Of a stretch of 64,000 nucleotides of DNA, positions 56,670 to 64,000 are shown piece after piece; the stretch's first letter is position 1; every line of letters begins with the position of its first letter. The translations under genes and the position numbers were made by a program. The notes beneath the pieces are model-generated. The model was not told the origin of the DNA. It saw only the letters and a list, made by a program, of their open reading frames with translations, and did no database searches. Origin of the DNA: Ciborinia camelliae (lineage: Eukaryota > Ascomycota > Leotiomycetes > Helotiales > Sclerotiniaceae); contig JANPYM010000002.1 of assembly GCA_025890175.1 (NCBI GenBank), forward strand, positions 46,876 through 110,875, read 5' to 3'.

Positions 56670-58469
56670 TCAATAAACAAATTTCCTTCCACCTTCCGTG
56701 ATTCCCCTATTCCTCCACCCATAATATACTCTCAATCCCACACAACCCACCGCTACAAAGTACAACAGCCCAGCATTAACCCAATGACCCAAGGGATATC
56801 CCACTTTCGCCTCATCCGCCTTATATATCCAAACGCCAGTAATCTGTCCTAGTGCACCTACTGATACATTCAGGGCAATAGCAAGTCCAATACTAGCCGT
56901 GGAGAAAATATTTGACGACAGGAAACCTAGGAGAGGAGGGATGCTGGAGAAAGTTCCTGAAGCAGCGATGATGAGGCAACCGTAGCGGGAAGTGTATGAG
57001 GTTGGTGGGAGAAGGGCGGACGCTGTAAAGCCGGCGGCGCCAATCAGGGCCACGGCCGAGGTGTGTAGGGCGCGACTGGGGGGGATTAAATGATGTAGGA
57101 TTTAAGGGGGGGGGTTAGACTTACGCGTTAAAATGATCAGCGGACCAGGAGGTAAGGATTGTGACAATATCTGTCAATGGGTAAGCCAGGGTAAATAGAA
57201 ACAAAGAAAAAAGGTAAATATACAAGCCACAGCGTATGGTGGAACTGTCATAAGTTGAGCTTGGAGATTTTTATACCCAAGTCCGGCGGTGATACTAGGT
57301 GTGAACAAGGATAAGCTCGAGAATGGTGTTGCAGTCCCGAAATACAACTTAAACATTTAGGTTAGCTCTCCATTAAAAGTCATGGCAATATGCAAGCACC
57401 TACCGCATAATGAGCATATAACCTCCACGTACAAAGAGTTTCCTTTGCTTCTTGCCATGTCAAACTCTTATCATGACCTTTAGACCCTTCCGTCGCAAGT
57501 CTACTTGTAGCCAATTCTTTCTCATCATTTGATAGCCATTTTACCGTTTCTGGATAATCTGGCAAGAAAAAGAATACAAAAATTGATGATAGGCAGGAAG
57601 GAATGCCCTCAATAATGAATAGCCATCGCCAAGCTGACATCCCATGAGTTCCGTTCATATGTCCAACACCAAAAGCGATAGCACCACCGAACGCTCCTCC
57701 AAGTGTAGCAGAAGCTAGAATAAATGCAAAGCGAATAGAGCGTTCAGATATCCGGTACCAAAAAGTAAGGTAATATACTAGACCTGGGAATAATCCTATT
57801 ATGATGTTAATTGAATTGTTGCCAATAGAGTAACTGGATGGAAGGTGTTGTCTACCAGCTTCGAACATCCCAAGAAAAAATCTCAACGCCGTCACACCAG
57901 CAAAGTTACGAGTGAACCCAAGTCCAATAGTCATGATACCCCATGAAAACATCAGGAACGATATCCATTTGCTTGGACTGAGTTTCTTGAGAAAGTAATT
58001 AGATGGCACTTCGAAAATTGCATATGCGATCAAGAATGACATCAAGGCGATGCTGCAACTTGTTAATGGGTTACACAATGGCAAATATGGTCATACATAC
58101 ATATATTGAAAGCCAGTCATATGTGTATCGGAGAGAAGATCATCATGAGTAGAATCATTGAGTGTTTTGGCATTGCCTACCGGTATTTCCCATTAGCTTA
58201 ATATACATATACAGCGTATCTCCAGTAGTGAAACTGACCAATATTGGAACGATCAAGATAACATAGCAAATATATACCAGCACAGAGAGGCACAATCTTG
58301 AGATCTTGTTTCCAGACCAATGATTTGGTGTTTGCTAGATTATCATCTGTTGTGGCATAGGATGTTTCTTGAAATGTCTAGATTCGCTTGTCAGATCGAT
58401 ATCATGAAATGCAACACACAGAATCCCCCTTACCTGCTTTCCTTCTTCAATATCAGTGATGACTCCCAT
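56670..58469 (-). CDS. MFS transporter, Dal5/allantoate-permease-like (anion:cation symporter)
   Basis: Minus strand, eight exons: 58469-58434, 58377-58239, 58176-58101, 58052-57856, 57795-57404, 57347-57224, 57170-57125, 57075-56670. All introns are GT-AG, phases chain correctly and the product is 471 aa. Twelve hydrophobic segments are expected. Family marks: VPLCAGIYLLCYLDRSNIGNAK in the first helix, YAIFEVPSNYFLKKLSPSKW, RFFLGMFEAGLFPGLVYYLTFWY, WRWLFIIEGIPS, and FFFLPDYPETVKWLSNDE before the central loop. The second half has AYIVTILTSWSADHFNAR and SNIFSTASIGLAIALN. This is the plasma-membrane ACS/Dal5 family that imports carboxylates, vitamins or allantoate; the substrate cannot be read from sequence. 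No neighbouring catabolic enzyme gives a clue. The C-terminus is short (GGRKFVY). Confidence 0.88.
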
Positions 58470-58928
58470 GTTGAAGAACAATGAAGAACAAATATAGTTT
58501 GAAGATAGATACATGAAAGAGTACAGAAAGTAAGAGAATATAACATACGTAACAAGAAAGCAACTGGATGAATACTACAGCGCTAAGGTAGCATCGTGAC
58601 TGCATAGTGAATATCTACCGGTATATCTGCAATGGATGGAATAGAGCGGGGTTTCAAATTAATGATTTTCCCCTTAAGCGGTTATAGGTGTCCGGGGTAA
58701 AAGCAAAACGAGGACTAGCTTAGAAACTGCCCATGTATTCCTTAGCCTTGCATGAATTGTGGCTGAGCGAAGCAAACAAACCTGATGTTTGTCCTGTCAC
58801 AATTCGATGGCAGGTTCAGCGTATACCAAAGCCAAGATACTTCCTTGAGCTGACAAATGCGGCAAGGATTGCCTGCCTGAACGACGGAATCTTCAATTCG
58901 TACTGTCTAATTCGATAGAGACATAGTC
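58470..58928. other. Divergent promoter region
   Basis: Shared upstream DNA of the MFS gene (minus) and the coiled-coil membrane protein (plus). The 61-codon frame at 58733-58918 is not supported. Confidence 0.5.
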
Positions 58929-59832
58929 TTGGCAAAACGGCTCAACATGTCCAGCCAAGATAGTCCTCTCTCCATAACATCCAGTGTCGCGGGAATCTTA
59001 ACATTTGTAGCTGCTATTGCAGCAGCAATATACGTGAGATTCACATACTTACGGAATGCCGACAATGAATATTTCCAAGTCAAAGCTTCTCTCTCGTGGC
59101 ATAAAACGGAATCACAATGGCTTCACGACTTGGTATACGCATCTGATGGTCCAAAAGATCGGACTGGACATGAGAAGGAGTATGAGATGTATGTGTCCGT
59201 GATGGAAGAACTTGGCAAGCTTGAAGATAGATTACTAGAATTGGTGACAGAGGCAGAATTGAAGGCTAGTACTGAAGATGATCAGGGGAAGAAATGGGCA
59301 TTGGTACCGAAAAGCATGGCATTTAGAACGAGTGTCGCTATGTCGTGGCTACCAGTAAGAAGAAAGGCCTTGGAATTAGTTAGGCAAAGGGATGCGTTGG
59401 GTGCGAGAGTTTTGTTTGCTCAGATGAGTATGATGTCATCGTAAGTATGATCTTTAGAGGTTGAGAGCTAGAAACTGACTGAGTAGGCGAGTTCGAGACC
59501 AGGAATCACGAGCAAAGAAACAAATGAAGTTAGACCACGAAAGACTTGACCGTCTCGAAAGTACAGTTCATTCCCAACATGAGAAGCTAGATCGATTAGA
59601 GTCTCTAGTATATCGATTGATGCATCGAGATCGTATCGAGTCTGAAGGCGTTCAACGCTGGGGACCTCAAAGGTATGATACCTTTGGAGCGGATGGTTCT
59701 CGATCAGAGACTCCAGTTGTGACTGGAAATACAACTCCGTTGCCAAAGTCGGAAATTTACGACCTTGAGAATATTCGAAAACCAGAATTGACGACCCACC
59801 ATTGTCCAATATCCAGTGTATCCGATGATTAA
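58929..59832 (+). CDS. Membrane-anchored coiled-coil protein, unknown function
   Basis: Two exons, 58929-59440 and 59487-59832. The 46-nt intron has GTAAGT/TAG and phase 2. The product is 285 aa; an in-frame ATG at 58947 is an alternative start. One membrane helix near residues 17-35 (SSVAGILTFVAAIAAAIYV) follows a short polar N-terminus, giving a signal-anchor look. The next ~150 residues are helical (MEELGKLEDRLLELVTEAEL; RRKALELVRQRDAL). Exon 2 begins with a perfect 14-residue repeat in heptad style, HERLDRLESTVHSQHEKLDRLESLVYRL, then a Ser/Thr/Pro-rich tail. Its stop overlaps the stop of the convergent gene. No named family recognised, though a small N-anchored protein of this kind is common in Helotiales by my recollection. 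Confidence 0.65.
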
Positions 59833-60483
59833 TAAAACGTATATCCTTTCACTTTGAGATATAAACCACAAAATACAACACTAGGTACTGCCCAAAGGAT
59901 ATTCAACTCAATCACGGACCAGATCCAAATACATCCTATTGGTGGAGCCTGCTTCATGATAGCGAAACTACCATACTCATTTGTAATATGTATAAGATAG
60001 CATCCGGCGAATATGCTAGCTGTGGAAAAGAAGATTTCGTGCATATAAGGGTACACTTTGGTAGGCAATCGAGGAAATAGGTGTGAAGGTTCGCGGTGTG
60101 GATGAAAGGCGTAAAAGAGAAGCCAAATGACTGTTGGAATCAGCAACTTTTTTCCTATACGCAAACACAATGTACAACATACCAGGAGCTGCTTGCAGGG
60201 TTCTAGATATAATATCCTGCCATATGAGTTCTTGGGCGTATTGATGTGTAACCATTACATCCAAGGTGAAGTGTAACATGATGAGACTGATTGCCCATAT
60301 TAATGATTCTCCTAGCCTTCCTATTAAGATCTCTTCATTTTCTGCATCTACTTCTGCTTGACGCTTTCGCTGAGCTTCGCCCAAATTGCGTTTCTCTGCG
60401 ATGTCGAGAAGTGTTTCCGCCGAAGGATCGGGGCCAGATCTATCTGGTTGTTTGAGCTTGAATTTCCGTTCTTTACCAGGCAT
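59829..60483 (-). CDS. DUF7719-like multi-pass membrane protein
   Basis: Minus strand, two exons 60483-60183 and 60130-59829. The 52-nt intron has GTATGT donor, CTGAT branch, CAG acceptor and phase 1; 200 aa. A closer AG (28-nt intron) would also keep the frame but is too short. The N-terminus is basic and charged (MPGKERKFKLKQPDRSG), then RLGESLIWAISLIMLHFTLDVMV, QAAPVIWLLFYAFHPH, FFSTASIFAGCYLIHITNE and GCIWIWSVIELNILWAVPSVV, four membrane segments. The pattern LHFTLDV...HQYA..I.W, FHPH, and YLIHITNE.G.....MKQAPP.GC.W.WSVIE matches the fungal DUF7719 family as I remember it. Function unknown; an ER or other endomembrane location is likely from the charged tail. Confidence 0.75.
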
Positions 60484-61072
60484 GATGATTGACTTCCGGT
60501 GATAAATGATGGTATATTGTCACTGCCCTTGAAATATTTCTGGTAATGAATGACGGTATACTGACACGGGTCTCATAAAGAGTACAAATACTCCTTAATA
60601 TCCTCCGAGCCTTGTCGTCTGAAGGTAGTTGAAAATGGATGGAGATGGGGATACCGAGTAACCAAGGCTGAAAAATAAGACGAAAGGCTGCAGGATACTC
60701 GATTAGCAAAGCAACCATAGAGTTCATGGAATAAATAAATTTCATCCCATGCACCGTACATACCTTTCTAGTAAGGATCAACCCTTGTCCTTTTTATAAC
60801 ATTGGTCAGGATATGATCCGATCCCTTGCAGCAGACCCTTGTTTTTCCCCTTTAGCGCAAGGCTCAAGGACTGAGGGACCCATATATTTCTTGACCGACA
60901 AACTGATGATTTCCACTCGTTTCTATCCACGAACCCCTCACACCCAAAAACATACTGAGTGCTCATTTATTCATTCACTACTCATACGCACAGTTTTATA
61001 CTTACCGTCGCTCCATTATTTCATTATATCTTCGACTTCTCCACCAAACATTTCCCCATATATATCTTTGAA
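60484..61072. other. Divergent upstream region of DUF7719 and GPI12 genes
   Basis: No gene supported; minus frames at 60473-60781 and 60778-60966 lack features. Confidence 0.5.
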
Positions 61073-62045
61073 ATGCCCAAAATGCAACTGACCTACTTGC
61101 TCACTATTCCCATCATCACTTTCGCTGCATGGCAGTATACTGTCACAGTTGTTAACTCTAAATTTCCTAAACTTCGTAACAAGAAGATATGTTTACTGAT
61201 AGCGCATCCCGATGATGAGGCCATGTTTTTTGCGCCGGCAGTGCAAGCCCTTACAGATCCGGAACTAGGAAATCATGTTAAAATCCTCTGTTTGAGCAGT
61301 GGTAAGTTGCCAAAGCGCATGAGATAGAGTTAAGCATATATTGATGTGCAGTAGGTGATGCAGATGGATTAGGGGAAACACGGAAGAAAGAACTCGTTAA
61401 GAGTGGGATGCAGTTGGGTTTGCGACAAGAGAATGATGTTTTCGTCTTTACGAGTCCGTATGTCTTCCTCAAATCCTGTCGCATATTTACCATTTTTGCT
61501 AATCCTTCTTCTCGAACAGAGACTTCCCCGATAGCATGACGAAGATTTGGGATAAAGAAAAGATAGCCAACCTTCTCGCTTCAGCCTTTTGCCCTCCTCA
61601 TACAAGAAAATCAGACCTTACAACTGCGCCAACAGCTACTATCGATGTTATTTTGACGTTCGATGCTCAGGGAATTTCTTCGCATCCAAATCATATCTCC
61701 TTATACCACGGCTCTCGAGCCCTTATCGCATCCATGATGCGAGATCGTCCAGGATGGCAGTGCCCTATTGATCTTTATACTCTTACCAGTGTCTCGGTTC
61801 TGCGGAAATATACATCCATATTAGATACCTTTAACACTATGGTAGGCGCCGCTTTTTCAAAGAGACAAACGGGCGACCACCCAAGTCCGTTATTGATGAT
61901 GAGCGGAGTCGGACAACTCAGAACTGCGCAAAAGGCTATGACAACAGCACATCAGAGTCAGATGAGGTGGTTCAGATGGGGATGGATTGGAATGTCAAGA
62001 TATATGGTCATTAATGATTTGAAGTTAGAAAAGGTTGTTATATAA
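61073..62045 (+). CDS. GPI12: N-acetylglucosaminyl-phosphatidylinositol de-N-acetylase (PIG-L/Gpi12)
   Basis: Three exons, 61073-61301, 61355-61457 and 61520-62045. The introns are 53 and 62 nt (GTAAGT, GTATGT), phases 1 and 2; 285 aa. It catalyses the second step of GPI-anchor synthesis at the ER: removal of acetyl from GlcNAc-PI. An N-terminal membrane helix (LTYLLTIPIITFAAWQYTVTVV) anchors it. The LmbE-type catalytic core is intact: LLIAHPDDEAMFF (HPDDE zinc/catalytic motif), CLSSGDADGLGETRKKEL, then ILTFDAQGISSHPNHISLYHG, which contains the conserved GxSxHxxH second motif. Length and order are as in fungal Gpi12. The ATG at 61073 has good context; an upstream in-frame ATG at 60959 would add an unlikely hydrophobic leader. 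Confidence 0.92.
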
Positions 62046-63470
62046 GAAGCAGTTGAAAATGCACCAGTTGGATATCGGAGGAGGGAGAAAAGAAAGGCGA
62101 AGCGTGTATCCCGTGCAGTTCACAGGACAAACAACCTTTGATGAACATTTCTCTTTCGCATAAGAGAGTATGAATGGATGAGAGATGATAAATGCGTATA
62201 CGAAGTCGGCATGTTTTTTTGATCTTGTTCTGTATTGTTTGTTATTTTTTTGTTCTCTTCCGCAAAGATGCCTACAGAACGGGCCAAAAGGTCATCAGAC
62301 TTTCATCAAACTTGCATATTGTATTTAGACAGATCTTCCTCTCCTCAATAAATTTGAAATCTATGAACCATGGACCGTGAATCATTCTGATTTTCATTGT
62401 TTGTTTACATGTCATACATCGAAATGTCTCACAGCCCATATCCAACCCTTTTTTTACTTCGTTCTGATTCTTCCTTTCCTTTTCGTCATGCTACCAACTG
62501 CATTTGATATTTCATATTCATTATTCATTATTCCACGAACTAGGACCCAGTTGATTAATCCCATACGGCCAAAAAGTTCCTCTACAGCATCAAAGTCTCC
62601 ATCCTCATCTGCATCCGCATCCGCATCCGCATACACAACCCACAGAGTCCACACAGCTAAAACATTCTCGGGATTCAGGATCAAATAGCACGAGACGGAA
62701 CGAATATCGAAGAAATCGAATGGTCCAGATAGTCTGACTAAAGAAAGACGTTTTCCTTCCTTCCTTCCCCATCTGCTGGTTCGTTCGTACGCTACCGGCC
62801 AACGGTTAACAGAATCTCTTTTTAAAAAGCTAAGGCAGCTTCGGCAGTTTCGGCAGAGAAGGGAAATTCGTCGTGTGTAGATGGTGGATGGTGGATGGTA
62901 GGAGAGATTATTGGGATATATATATATATATAGGTAGGTAGGTAGGGAAAACAGAGTGTGAAGTGAAGTGAAAGGAAGGAAAGTGAAGGAAAGTGGGAAA
63001 ATGGTAGGGAATCTTCTTTCTTTTTGGAGGTTGAAATACCTAGCGGGGATTTCTATTAGTCGGTCGGTCGGTTGGTCTGGATGGATGGATGGATGGACTG
63101 TACTTTGAAAATGAGAATGAGAGACTCTGTTTTTTATTCTAGGGATGGGGTGGGATGGGATGGGATTTTCATGAGGTGGATTTATTACGCACTCCTGACC
63201 TAGGTCATCCTGATCTAGGTCATTTCATGACATATTCCTCCAATTCGAATACTCCATGTCATTCATCACCGCGGTCGAGGTGGGATACCTACCTACCTAC
63301 CTACCTATCTACCGAATCTGGGTCTTCATCATCTCTAGTTCTATCTCTCCTCCTCTCAATCTTCATACAAATGCATCCCATTGCATTGCATTGCACTTAC
63401 GTTTACTAACATTCCCATCTCTTCCACACAGTCTCCACGCATCCCGACGAAAGCAAACCCTCAAACTAAA
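62046..63470. other. Intergenic region with TA/GGTA and short repeats
   Basis: A CATCCG repeat lies near 62602-62630, TATA/GGTAGGTA at 62918-62944, GGAAAGTG-type repeats to 63000, GGTC and GGAT repeats near 63060-63095, and CTACCTAC at 63285-63312. No gene supported. Confidence 0.55.
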
Positions 63471-64000
63471 ATGAGAACGAAAACGCCAGTCGCTAAAATC
63501 TCAAAATCAAAATCAAAATTTGTTAGGAAATCGGGTTTGAAAACGGGTTTGAGGACGAAGATGAAGAAGACGAAGAAGATGACGAAATCGAAACCGAAAG
63601 TCTCGATGCGGGGACATTTGGGAAATGAAGGTGGAGGTGGAGATGGGGGTGGAGGTGGAGGTGAAGGTCGAGAGCATGAATGGGACGATGGACAGGGAGG
63701 AGAAGAACATTCACAACCACAAAAACAACAACAACATTCACAACCACAACAACCACAACAACCACAACAAGAACAAGAACAAGAACTCGATACAATAGGG
63801 ATCCTAACTCTCGAAAACGCACAATTGGAAAATAGGATTTTGGTGTTGGAGGGGGAGAGGGGGGGTTTGGAGGAGAGGATGCGGGTGTTGGAGGAGAGGG
63901 TGCGGGTGTTGGAAAGGGAAAAGGAGGTGTTGGAAAGGGGAAAGGAGGTCCTGGAAAGGGAAAAGGAGGTCCTGGAATGCGAGAGGGAAAGAGATTTGAG
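63471..64000 (+). CDS. Coiled-coil protein, N-terminal part (runs off the window)
   Basis: An ATG at 63471 opens a frame without stops to the window end (176 complete codons). Three sections are visible. A strongly basic stretch (about 1-55, many K with KTK/MKK) could be a nuclear localisation or nucleic-acid-binding region. A Gly/Glu then Gln/His/Pro-rich stretch (55-115) follows, encoded by GGTGGA and CAACAA repeats. From about 115 on there is a continuous heptad coiled coil: ENAQLENRILVLEGERGGLE, then repeats of VLEREKE. The later heptads come from 21-bp DNA repeats. The start is the first ATG after a CA-rich leader (TCAAACTAAAATGAG). The full product and function lie beyond the window. 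Confidence 0.6.
   Translation, partial: MRTKTPVAKISKSKSKFVRKSGLKTGLRTKMKKTKKMTKSKPKVSMRGHLGNEGGGGDGGGGGGEGREHEWDDGQGGEEHSQPQKQQQHSQPQQPQQPQQEQEQELDTIGILTLENAQLENRILVLEGERGGLEERMRVLEERVRVLEREKEVLERGKEVLEREKEVLECERERDL

Noticed and set aside
60155..60182. 28-nt intron for the DUF7719-like gene
   Set aside because: In frame, but too short and without a branch site; the 52-nt alternative ending at the next CAG has a CTGAT branch and better fits the family.

Overview
The window looks like nuclear DNA of a filamentous ascomycete, most likely a leotiomycete (Helotiales, possibly Sclerotiniaceae). This is inferred from short GT-AG introns of about 50-130 nt, fungal-specific families (Zn2Cys6 regulator, DUF7719-like membrane protein, Dal5-type transporter, YwbE-domain protein) and an extreme AT block of the kind left by repeat-induced point mutation (RIP). 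No species call is possible by eye.

Layout. 1-8.13 kb is an almost gene-free AT desert. It holds two kinds of short GC-rich islands ending in a shared CACRTGATTT..CCAACA motif (likely LTR remnants), and a ~1.97 kb stretch that appears twice, either side of a 10-N gap (4322-6291 and 6302-8273). 8.2-9.1 kb carries decayed coding sequence with in-frame stops. Ordinary gene space follows: Nudix hydrolase (10000-11363), Pro/Gln-rich unknown (12507-13850), a three-exon small protein (14234-14722), SET protein with a C-terminal MYND finger (16641-18470, minus), cyanase (20220-20848), a 56-aa Cys-repeat microprotein (22397-22567, minus) and a C2H2 protein (25296-26442, minus). A ~5.9 kb gene desert rich in TAGGTA/TACCTA motifs follows. 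Then come a Zn2Cys6 regulator with a frameshift at a G run (32380-34859), simple-sequence DNA, an F-box-like/ankyrin protein (36713-38623, minus), another ~4 kb desert, a RING protein containing a gap (42809-44170), an ankyrin protein (44583-45773, minus), a four-exon 778-aa unknown (46488-49137), an MDR oxidoreductase (49975-51018, minus), a small membrane protein (52397-53064, minus), two doubtful ORFs (54.0-54.8 kb), a YwbE/zinc-finger protein (55075-55935, minus), an eight-exon Dal5-like MFS transporter (56670-58469, minus), a membrane-anchored coiled-coil protein (58929-59832), a convergent DUF7719-like protein (59829-60483, minus), Gpi12-like PIG-L deacetylase (61073-62045), and a coiled-coil protein cut by the window end (63471-64000).

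Exon models were built by hand from splice motifs and reading-frame phase; each spliced model listed closes in frame. There is no operon logic and no evident biosynthetic cluster. The genes look like independent housekeeping, regulatory and unknown loci. The least explained items are the RGC-repeat microprotein, the self-complementary GC islands in the AT desert, the SET...MYND architecture and abrupt GC changes inside several genes.
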